Shown: positions 35,422 through 42,708 of the stretch, in pieces
Numbering within the stretch: the stretch's first letter is position 1
Layout: each line of letters starts with the position of its first letter
Source of the DNA: Sphingomonas sp.
Lineage (GTDB): Bacteria; Pseudomonadota; Alphaproteobacteria; Sphingomonadales; Sphingomonadaceae
Direction: 5' to 3'
DNA length: 64,000 nucleotides
Assembly (NCBI GenBank): GCA_017304655.1
Contig: JAFKLY010000010.1
Coordinates: forward strand, 64,501-128,500
Notes under the pieces: model-generated
What the model saw: only the letters and a program-made list of their open reading frames with translations
Told to the model about the DNA's origin: nothing
The model's database searches: none
Made by a program: the position numbers and the translations under genes

Positions 35422-36669
35422 CTAGCCGTCCAGAACCGTGTCGAAGGCGACGGTCATGCGCTCGCCCTGCGGGAACGGCCGTGTGCCATGCCACAGGAAG
35501 CTGGGGAACAGGGCAAGGCGGCCGACTTTCGGCTCGATGACGCGCAGGGGTGGCAGACCGGTGCGCAGTGTCTCTGGCGGCTCGCCGATGGTGAGCCAGC
35601 CGGCATGATGGGATTGATCGCCAAGCGGCGGCAGCGTCACATAAAAGGCGGAGCTGAGCGTACCCTGCGGATGGACGTGGCTGACATGGAAGCCGCCATC
35701 CAGCAGCCGCACGGACCAGCTATCCGACACATGGAAACCGGCGCGATCACAGCCCAGCAGCGGATGTCGCGGATCGTGCGGCGGCAACGCATCAAGATAG
35801 CGCCGCACGGCAGCGCGAAGCGCACGGCGCGCGCCCTGAATCTCGATATCATCATGGTGGAACAGCCGGCCGGCGGTCTGCGTGCCGCCGCGCAACGACT
35901 GGTCGAACGGATGCGAACGCGCGCCATGCAGGCGACGCAGGCAGACGGCCAGCGCATTGAGCGCTTCGGTCGAAAGATCAACGTCGACCGTCTCGACCAA
36001 TCCGGGCTGACCGACGAGCCACGCATGGCGGGTGTCGCCGACAAGACGCCACGCCGTCTCCAGCAGTCCCCACCCGCCCTGATGACGCGGCTGATCGCGC
36101 ACGAAGCCTTCCGCCACCGTCGCGGCCTTCACGGCGTCGCCAGTGCGGATGAGATGGCGGACATGCGGCAGCGAAAGCACGCCGCCTGCCTTGGCCGCCG
36201 CCTGGAATAGCCCCTCGGCGCGAGTCAGGTCGCCCAACTCACTGGCCGCCACGGCTTCCAGCAGGGTGAAGAAGAGATGATCGCCCGCCCAGCGGCGTAC
36301 ATCCGGCACGAGTTGCAGGATCGCGCCATGCTGCTCGGCATCGCTGAGCTGGCGCAGGCAGGCAACCACAAGCGCCAGATCGCCCCGCGCGCGACGGATG
36401 GTCCAGCTCAGAAATTCGCGAAAGGCCTCCGGCTCGCCGCTCTGCGAGAGAAGCTGGGCCATCACCAGATGCCCCTCCACCCAATCCGGATGCTCGGCCA
36501 GAAGCGCTTCGACCGCGCGCAGCGCGGGCGCGGTTTCCCCCTGCTCGAACAGGCGAACCGCAGCGATCAGCCCCGCCTCGCGGTCCAGCGGCTCGAGCGA
36601 GCACTCATCGGGGACGGGAAGCGGCGCCGCATGGGGTGCGGGCGCTCGGAGATTGAAATGCGCGGTCAT
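35422..36669 (-). CDS. 2OG-Fe(II) oxygenase (2OG-FeII_Oxy_5 type) with TPR-like N-terminus
   Basis: 415 residues. The first 260 are helical repeats (ALRAVEALLAEHPDWVEGHLVMAQLLSQSGEPEAF, AAKAGGVLSLPHVRHLIRTGD). The C-terminal 130 form a jelly-roll oxygenase: HVSHVHPQGTLSSAFYVTLP gives His331-x-His333 in place of His-x-Asp, GRLALFPSFLWHGTRPF gives His394, and Arg404 is the likely 2-oxoglutarate anchor. Unrelated in sequence to the P4H-like enzyme at 31003, yet both have N-terminal helical repeats and lie by the TonB receptors. MTAHFNL is the start; 20 upstream codons are not conserved in type. Convergent with receptor 2. Confidence 0.85.
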   Translation of the reverse strand: MTAHFNLRAPAPHAAPLPVPDECSLEPLDREAGLIAAVRLFEQGETAPALRAVEALLAEHPDWVEGHLVMAQLLSQSGEPEAFREFLSWTIRRARGDLALVVACLRQLSDAEQHGAILQLVPDVRRWAGDHLFFTLLEAVAASELGDLTRAEGLFQAAAKAGGVLSLPHVRHLIRTGDAVKAATVAEGFVRDQPRHQGGWGLLETAWRLVGDTRHAWLVGQPGLVETVDVDLSTEALNALAVCLRRLHGARSHPFDQSLRGGTQTAGRLFHHDDIEIQGARRALRAAVRRYLDALPPHDPRHPLLGCDRAGFHVSDSWSVRLLDGGFHVSHVHPQGTLSSAFYVTLPPLGDQSHHAGWLTIGEPPETLRTGLPPLRVIEPKVGRLALFPSFLWHGTRPFPQGERMTVAFDTVLDG

Positions 36670-36772
36670 GTCGCCCCCAATAACGACGCGGCGCGAGGGG
36701 CATTTAGGGCTGCGACACGACCCTGCCAAAGAAAAGCGGGCGAGGTCTGCGAGGACCCCGCCCGGCTGTTGC

Positions 36773-39352
36773 TCAGGCGACGCTCAGCGTGAGCCCGCCA
36801 TCGCCTTCGTCGATCCGCACGGTCGATCCATCCGGCACTTCGCCGCGCAGGATGAGGTCGGCGAGCGGATCCTGCAGATATTTCTGCACCGCGCGCTTGA
36901 GCGGCCGCGCGCCATAGACCGGATCATAGCCGACCCGACCCAGCCAGGCGCGCGCGCCCTCGGTCAGATCGAGCGTCACCTTGCGGTCCTTGAGCAGCTT
37001 GCCGACGCGCGCCACCTGAATATCCACGATCGGCGCCATGTGCTGCGCGCCGAGGCGGTGGAACAGGATGACCTCGTCAAGCCGGTTCAGGAACTCGGGG
37101 CGGAAATGCGCCCGGACGATCTCCATCACCTGATCCTCGACCTTTTCCACCGGCTCGTCATCGGCCAGGCTGGTGAGGAACTGGCTGCCAAGGTTCGACG
37201 TCAGCACGATGATCGTGTTGGTGAAGTCGACCGTGCGGCCCTGTCCGTCGGTCAGGCGACCATCGTCGAGCACCTGAAGGAGCACGTTGAACACGTCGCC
37301 ATGCGCCTTCTCCACCTCGTCGAATAGCACGACCTGATAGGGCCGGCGCCGCACCGCCTCGGTGAGCACGCCGCCTTCCTCATAACCGACATAGCCCGGA
37401 GGCGCGCCGATCAGCCGGGCGACGCTGTGCTTCTCCATGAACTCGCTCATGTCGATGCGCACCATGGCGTTGCTGTCGTCGAACAGGAATTCGGCGAGCG
37501 CCTTGGTCAGCTCGGTCTTGCCGACACCCGTGGGGCCGAGGAACAGGAAGCTGCCGAGCGGACGATTGGGGTCCTGCAGACCGGCGCGGCTGCGGCGCAC
37601 GGCGGTGGCGACAGCCTTCACGGCCTCGGCCTGACCAATGACGCGCTTGCCCAGCTCCTCCTCCATGTGGAGCAGCTTCTCACGCTCGCCTTCCATCATC
37701 TTGTCGACCGGGATGCCCGTCCAGCGCGAGACGACGCCGGCGATATCCTCGCTGGTCACTTCCTCGCGCAGCATCGCGCCCTTGGACGCGGACTGCGCCT
37801 CCTCAAGCTGCTTCTCCAGCGTCGGGATCGTGCCATATTGCAGCTCGCCGGCCCGGGCATATTCACCCGTGCGCTGCGCCTGCTCCAGCGCGATGCGCGC
37901 GGCATCGAGCTGTTCCTTGAGCTTCGCTTCGCCGGCAATCTTGTCCTTCTCCGCCTGCCAGCGCGTCGTCAGCTCGGCAGACTGCTGCTCGAGATTGGCA
38001 AGATCTTCTTCCAGCGTGGTGAGGCGATCCTTGCTGGCCTGATCGGTCTCCTTCTTCAGCGCCTCGCGCTCGATCTGGAGCTGCATGATCCGGCGATCGA
38101 GATTCTCGATCTCCTCGGGCTTGGACTCCACTTCCATGCGGATGCGGCTCGCGGCCTCGTCCATGAGGTCGATCGCCTTGTCCGGCAGGAACCGGTCGGT
38201 GATGTACCGATTGGAGAGCGTCGCGGCCGAGACGATCGCCGCGTCCGCGATGCGCACGCCATGGTGCGTCTCATATTTGTCCTTGATGCCGCGCAGGATG
38301 GATATGGTGTCCTCCACCGTCGGCTCACCCACGAAGACGGGCTGGAAGCGCCGCTGAAGGGCCGGGTCCTTCTCGACATATTTGCGATATTCATCGAGCG
38401 TGGTCGCGCCGATGCAGTGCAACTCGCCACGTGCCAGAGCGGGCTTGAGCAGGTTGGAGGCGTCCATGGCGCCGTCCGTCTTGCCCGCGCCGATCAGCGT
38501 GTGCATCTCGTCGATGAAGAGGATGATGTCGCCTTCGCCGGCCTTCACTTCGTCGAGCACGCCCTTCAGGCGCTCCTCGAACTCGCCGCGATACTTCGCG
38601 CCCGCGATCAGGCTGCCCATGTCGAGCGCCATCAGCGTGCGATCCTTGAGCGTATCGGGCACGTCGCCATTGGCGATACGCAGCGCAAGCCCTTCCGCGA
38701 TCGCCGTCTTGCCGACGCCGGGCTCGCCGATCAGCACCGGATTGTTCTTGGTGCGTCGGGCGAGAATCTGGATGGTGCGGCGGATTTCCTCGTCGCGGCC
38801 AATGACCGGATCGAGCTTGCCCTCCCGAGCGGCCTCGGTGAGGTCGCGGGCGAACTTCTTGAGTGCATCGTAGCGATCCTCGGCGGAGGCGGTGTCGGCG
38901 GTCTTGCCCTTGCGCAGCTCATTGATCGCGGCATTGAGCGCCTCGGCCTTCACGCCGGCAGCGGCCAGCGCCTTGCCGGCAGTGGTCGTGCCAGCCAGCA
39001 CCAGCGCGAGCAGCATCCGCTCGACGGTCACATAGCTGTCGCCGGCCTTCTGGGCGATCTGCTCCGCCTGATCCAGCACGCGCACAGCGTCATTGTCCAG
39101 GCCAGGCGTCTGCTGCGCACCGGAGCCGGAAACGGACGGCACCTTGGCCAGCGCCGCGTCGGTCTCGCGCAGCGCGGTCGCAGCGTCACCACCGGCGGCG
39201 CGGATCAGGCCGCTCGCCATGCCCTGCTCATCCTCAAGCAGCGCCTTGAGCACATGCTCCGGGCCGATCCGCTGATGGCTCATGCGGATCGCGACAGTCT
39301 GCGCGCTCTGGAGGAAGCCCTTGGCGCGGTCGGTAAATTTCTCGAGGTTCAT
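36773..39352 (-). CDS. clpB: ATP-dependent disaggregase ClpB
   Basis: 859 residues, as in E. coli (857). N domain ([39 protein letters not shown]), first AAA+ ring with Walker [14 protein letters not shown] and Walker [15 protein letters not shown], coiled-coil M domain ([20 protein letters not shown]...), second AAA+ with [14 protein letters not shown] and [10 protein letters not shown]. It rescues aggregated proteins with DnaK. MNLEKF is the conserved start. Monocistronic; see the heat-shock-type promoter upstream. Confidence 0.98.
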   Translation of the reverse strand: MNLEKFTDRAKGFLQSAQTVAIRMSHQRIGPEHVLKALLEDEQGMASGLIRAAGGDAATALRETDAALAKVPSVSGSGAQQTPGLDNDAVRVLDQAEQIAQKAGDSYVTVERMLLALVLAGTTTAGKALAAAGVKAEALNAAINELRKGKTADTASAEDRYDALKKFARDLTEAAREGKLDPVIGRDEEIRRTIQILARRTKNNPVLIGEPGVGKTAIAEGLALRIANGDVPDTLKDRTLMALDMGSLIAGAKYRGEFEERLKGVLDEVKAGEGDIILFIDEMHTLIGAGKTDGAMDASNLLKPALARGELHCIGATTLDEYRKYVEKDPALQRRFQPVFVGEPTVEDTISILRGIKDKYETHHGVRIADAAIVSAATLSNRYITDRFLPDKAIDLMDEAASRIRMEVESKPEEIENLDRRIMQLQIEREALKKETDQASKDRLTTLEEDLANLEQQSAELTTRWQAEKDKIAGEAKLKEQLDAARIALEQAQRTGEYARAGELQYGTIPTLEKQLEEAQSASKGAMLREEVTSEDIAGVVSRWTGIPVDKMMEGEREKLLHMEEELGKRVIGQAEAVKAVATAVRRSRAGLQDPNRPLGSFLFLGPTGVGKTELTKALAEFLFDDSNAMVRIDMSEFMEKHSVARLIGAPPGYVGYEEGGVLTEAVRRRPYQVVLFDEVEKAHGDVFNVLLQVLDDGRLTDGQGRTVDFTNTIIVLTSNLGSQFLTSLADDEPVEKVEDQVMEIVRAHFRPEFLNRLDEVILFHRLGAQHMAPIVDIQVARVGKLLKDRKVTLDLTEGARAWLGRVGYDPVYGARPLKRAVQKYLQDPLADLILRGEVPDGSTVRIDEGDGGLTLSVA

Positions 39353-39375
39353 GATATCTCCCTTCGCGACGCCCG

Positions 39376-39403
39376 AGATAGTGTTGCTATTCTGCAACAC
39401 AAG
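39376..39403 (-). promoter_or_regulatory. Putative sigma-32 promoter of clpB with a dyad spacer
   Basis: On the minus strand: CTTGTG (39403-39398), 16-nt spacer, CTATCT (39381-39376), which fits the alphaproteobacterial heat-shock pattern CTTGNN-N16-18-CTATNT. The 7-bp dyad GTGTTGC/GCAACAC (39381-39387, 39394-39400) overlaps both boxes. It lies 24 nt from the start codon. Confidence 0.5.
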
Positions 39404-39504
39404 GGGCCGGCAGAAGTTTTGCGCCTTCTAGCTCTGGAACGGGTCACCGCCCGCACAGCTGTCGAAGCACGGCTGACATGGGTCTCTGCTAAACCGTGCA
39501 GATC

Positions 39505-40641
39505 CTATTTCCGGAAGAGTTCAATATAGTCATGGAACAGAAAGAGACGGTTTCGCCGTCCTCCGGTGATTTCCACCAAAACGCCGTATTCGACCATATC
39601 ATGAATAAGCGTTGCGGCGGTATTGGTCGTGGTCGAAAGCGACGCTGTTATCGCCTTCACGTCAATGACGGGCTGAGCGTAGAGATTGCGCATCAATCTC
39701 TGGGCATTTTCCTGACGCCGATGACTGAAACGCGGCAGGACTTCACGCTCGATGCGTTCCTTCAGTGCCAGGATCGACCGGAAGACCCCAGCCGATGCGC
39801 GCGCCGTTTCCTCCACGCCATGCAGGAAGAAGATGAGCCATTCACGCAAGTGATTGCCCTCGCGCACAGCCATCATATGGTCGACATAAGCGGTCTTGTT
39901 CCGCTCAAAATAGTCCGACAGATAGAGTGCGGGCTTCACCAGCAGCCTTTCCGAGGCAAGGTAAAGCGAAATCATCAACCGTCCTAATCGCCCATTGCCA
40001 TCAAGGAACGGGTGGATCGTCTCGAATTGGTAATGCGCAATCGCAATCCTGACGAGTGGCGGCACCAACAGATCGGTATTGTGCAGGAATGTTTCGAGAT
40101 CGCTCATCAATGCGGGCACATGGTCATGGTGCGGCGGCACGAAAACGGCGTTCTTCAGGCTGACCCCGATCCAGTTCTGGCTGATCCGAAATTCACCTGG
40201 CCGTTTCGTTTCACCGCGCACCCCATCCAACAGGATCGCATGCGTCTCTCGCAGGAGACGGTTGGACAGTGGCAGGCGTTCCAGACTATCGATGGCGAAC
40301 GTGATTGCGCGAATATAATTCTGCACTTCTCCCCAGTCGTCGCGCACCTCGGGCAGCAAATCCTCCGCGTCCTTGAACGCGTCCTCGATGTTGGTCTGGG
40401 TTCCTTCAATGCGGCTCGACTGCGTGGCTTCCTTGGCCACGTACATGCGGATGAAAAATTCTATATCAGGAATCAATTGAGCGAAGGCATTCAGTTCGCC
40501 AAGCGCCCGGTCGGCCTGGCCCAGCAAGTGGAGCACGTGCGGATCAGATATCGTCCAGCCGTGGTTGACCTTCTCCGGCAGGAAGCTGCGATATTCGCGC
40601 TGGGCTTCGTAACGCCCTGCCTGATACGCTGGGAGATCCAT
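39505..40641 (-). CDS. Fic family AMP-transferase with self-inhibitory helix and C-terminal winged helix
   Basis: 378 residues. Active site HPFLDGNGR at 210-218 matches HPFx[D/E]GNGR, including the catalytic His. An N-terminal inhibitory motif [S/T]xxxE[G/N] is seen as SSRIEG (75-80), so this is a class II Fic enzyme with built-in inhibition. The flap is in WIGVSLKNAVFVPP. The C-terminal 70 residues (AITASLSTTTNTAATLIHDMVEYGVLVEITGGRRNRLFLF) form a winged helix, suggesting DNA binding. Fic enzymes put AMP on target proteins; target unknown. Start ATG 40641; an in-frame TTG lies seven codons upstream. The region is less GC-rich than its neighbours, which hints at transfer. Confidence 0.93.
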   Translation of the reverse strand: MDLPAYQAGRYEAQREYRSFLPEKVNHGWTISDPHVLHLLGQADRALGELNAFAQLIPDIEFFIRMYVAKEATQSSRIEGTQTNIEDAFKDAEDLLPEVRDDWGEVQNYIRAITFAIDSLERLPLSNRLLRETHAILLDGVRGETKRPGEFRISQNWIGVSLKNAVFVPPHHDHVPALMSDLETFLHNTDLLVPPLVRIAIAHYQFETIHPFLDGNGRLGRLMISLYLASERLLVKPALYLSDYFERNKTAYVDHMMAVREGNHLREWLIFFLHGVEETARASAGVFRSILALKERIEREVLPRFSHRRQENAQRLMRNLYAQPVIDVKAITASLSTTTNTAATLIHDMVEYGVLVEITGGRRNRLFLFHDYIELFRK

Positions 40642-40660
40642 ATTCGCGAAAGTGGCCCTC

Positions 40661-40767
40661 AATCTGACATTGTGATTTCCATATGTCAGATTCGCGCCAA
40701 CATCAAAATCTTATTTGAATTTGATCCCTATTTTCTGATTTATGATTTTCCGTATGTCAAATTTCGC
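40661..40767 (-). promoter_or_regulatory. Operator-like repeats in the fic promoter
   Basis: Inverted repeat AATCTGACAT (40661-40670) / ATGTCAGATT (40683-40692) is perfect over 10 bp. A longer pair of direct repeats is seen at 40664-40695 and 40735-40767, consensus (+ strand) CTGAYWTNRTGATTT(T)CC then RTATGTCARATT(T)CGC. Start-to-start distance is 71 nt. On the minus strand copy B supplies TTGACA. Their place directly upstream of a Fic protein with a winged helix suggests autoregulation. Confidence 0.5.
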
Positions 40768-40782
40768 CCGTGCGAAAGAGAT

Positions 40783-40815
40783 GGGGCCGCGTTGACGCGC
40801 GTCAAGCGCGGCCCC
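40783..40815. terminator. Long hairpin after the M28 peptidase gene
   Basis: GGGGCCGCG (40783-40791) pairs with CGCGGCCCC (40807-40815); inside, TTGACGC/GCGTCAA continues the stem, with one unpaired G. It lies 9 nt past the M28 stop (minus strand) and on the far side of the fic promoter. No U tract. Confidence 0.5.
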
Positions 40816-40824
40816 GGTCGGAGC

Positions 40825-42537
40825 TTACTTGTCGGCCTTGCGGGCATTGGGCGCGAACAGATCGCCGAAGAAATCGCCCTTGAGCCACAGCGGCGGCACG
40901 TCGCCATCGGCCATGGCGCGCGTGATGCGATAATTCGCCTCGGCAAAGCGCGCGCCGGCGCGCCAGATGATCGGCTGGTTCACATCGTCGCCAACCTGAT
41001 GATAGTTGGCCTCGTCGAACGCGCGATAAGCCTTCTCGCCGCCATTGCCGAAGCCGGTGGCGAGGAACACCGCCGGCACGCCCTGCTTGACGAACATGTA
41101 ATGATCCGAGCGGACGAACACCGTCTCCTCGGGGATCGGATCGGGCGCGACTGTCACCTGCATCGGCGCCACGGCCTGGGCGGTGAGCTTGCCGAGCGTG
41201 GAGTGATCCGCGCCATAGGCCGTCACGTCATTGAAGGCATAGGTCAGCACGGGCATGTCGAGATCGACATTGCCGACGATCTTCCCGATCGGCACGGCGG
41301 GGTGGCGGGCGAAATAGTCGGCGCCGAGCAGGCCCTTCTCCTCGCCGGTCGAGGCCAGGAAGATGACCGAGCGGCGCGACTTCACCTTGTCCTGCGAGAG
41401 TACGTGCGCGACCTCCATCAGCGTCGCGACGCCCGCGGCATTGTCCATCGCGCCATTGTTGATCCGGTCCTTGCCCACCGGGTCGCCGGGCTTGGCCGGG
41501 CTGATGCCGATATGATCAAGATGGCCGGACAGCACGACATATTCGCCGGCCAGCGCCGGATCGCTGCCGGGGATCATCGCCACGACATTGGGACTGGTCA
41601 CGCGGCTGCTCTTGCTCTCGCCGAAGAGGCGGGCCGACGTCCTGAGCGCAAAGCCCTTTGGCCGGAAGCCCTTGCGATCCGCCTCCTTGCGGATCTGCGC
41701 GAGCAAACGCGGCGCGCCGGCGAAGAGCGCGGTGGCACCCTTGTCGCCCAGCCCGCCGGCCGCGCGAATGCCCGGCGTCTCGTCGAACGGCTTGCCGTCC
41801 GGCCCGACCCAGGTGAAGGCCGGCTGCAAGCCCAAGGCGATCCGCCGCGCCCAGGGACGTTGCTTGGCCGACTGGTTGGTATCCACCTGGATCACGCCGA
41901 TCGCGCCATGCGCTTGCGCGATCTCATATTTGCTGTTGACCAGATAGGCAGCCGTCTCGCTCGGCAGACCTTCCGGGAAACCGCGCAGCATGACGACGAT
42001 CTTTCCCTTCACGTCCAGCCCGGCATAATCGTCCAGCTTCAGGCGCGCATTGCTCAGGCCATAGCCGACGAAGACGAGCGGCGCGGAGACATCCAGCTTC
42101 GGCTCCGTCGCGCTCAGGCCGACGAGACTGTCGACCGCCTGCGCGAACGTCGCGCTGCCCACCGGGCCGCTCACCGTGATGCCGGCCGGCGCATCGACCC
42201 GCTCGGTCTTCTGGAAGGTGATCTGCTGCAGCCAGTCGGCCTTGCCGTCCTTGCGGTCGCCAAGCGGCGTCAAACCGAGTGCCGCGAAGCGCTGCGCGAC
42301 GAACCGGGCGGCAATTTCATGGCCGCGACTCCCGGTGTCGCGCCCTTCCAGCAGATCGTCGGCCAGGAAGGTCACGTCCGCCTTGACCCGATCGGCCGAG
42401 AAGCGCGGATCGGCCGGCAGCGCCTCTTCCGGGATCAGAGTCGGCGCGGACGCTACGGCTTGCGCACAAAGCGGCGCTGACACGGCAAACGGGAGCGACG
42501 CGGAAAGCAGGAGGGCGGCGACGAAACGAAGTCTCAT
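40825..42537 (-). CDS. Exported M28 family metallopeptidase
   Basis: 570 residues. Signal peptide MRLRFVAALLLSASLPFAVSAPLCAQ. A protease-associated domain (about 120-250, VFVGYGLSNARLKLDDYAGLDVKGKIVVMLRG) is inserted before the catalytic part. Two-zinc site: GHLDHIG (His, Asp), NNGAMDNAAGVA (Asp), STGEEKGLLGADYF (catalytic Glu and ligand Glu), LDMPVL (Asp) and a C-terminal NYHQVGDD (His). Likely an aminopeptidase acting in the periplasm. It diverges from the M16 peptidase gene. Confidence 0.93.
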   Translation of the reverse strand: MRLRFVAALLLSASLPFAVSAPLCAQAVASAPTLIPEEALPADPRFSADRVKADVTFLADDLLEGRDTGSRGHEIAARFVAQRFAALGLTPLGDRKDGKADWLQQITFQKTERVDAPAGITVSGPVGSATFAQAVDSLVGLSATEPKLDVSAPLVFVGYGLSNARLKLDDYAGLDVKGKIVVMLRGFPEGLPSETAAYLVNSKYEIAQAHGAIGVIQVDTNQSAKQRPWARRIALGLQPAFTWVGPDGKPFDETPGIRAAGGLGDKGATALFAGAPRLLAQIRKEADRKGFRPKGFALRTSARLFGESKSSRVTSPNVVAMIPGSDPALAGEYVVLSGHLDHIGISPAKPGDPVGKDRINNGAMDNAAGVATLMEVAHVLSQDKVKSRRSVIFLASTGEEKGLLGADYFARHPAVPIGKIVGNVDLDMPVLTYAFNDVTAYGADHSTLGKLTAQAVAPMQVTVAPDPIPEETVFVRSDHYMFVKQGVPAVFLATGFGNGGEKAYRAFDEANYHQVGDDVNQPIIWRAGARFAEANYRITRAMADGDVPPLWLKGDFFGDLFAPNARKADK

Positions 42538-42708
42538 GAAAGAAAAACCTTGCAAAAATCAGTGGTTGGCGCGGACATTAGCCCGACTGCCCGGCCTGTC
42601 CAGCCATCTCCCCGATTGCGTGGCGGCGTGACGAGGCTATGTTCGGCGATCATTCAGGCGCACCCTTCTAGCCGCCTTGACCGTGCCCCCTTGTCTCTGG
42701 AGACATGA

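Noticed and set aside
39376-39403. CIRCE (HrcA) element upstream of clpB
   Set aside because: The dyad is GTGTTGC-N6-GCAACAC, not TTAGCACTC-N9-GAGTGCTAA.
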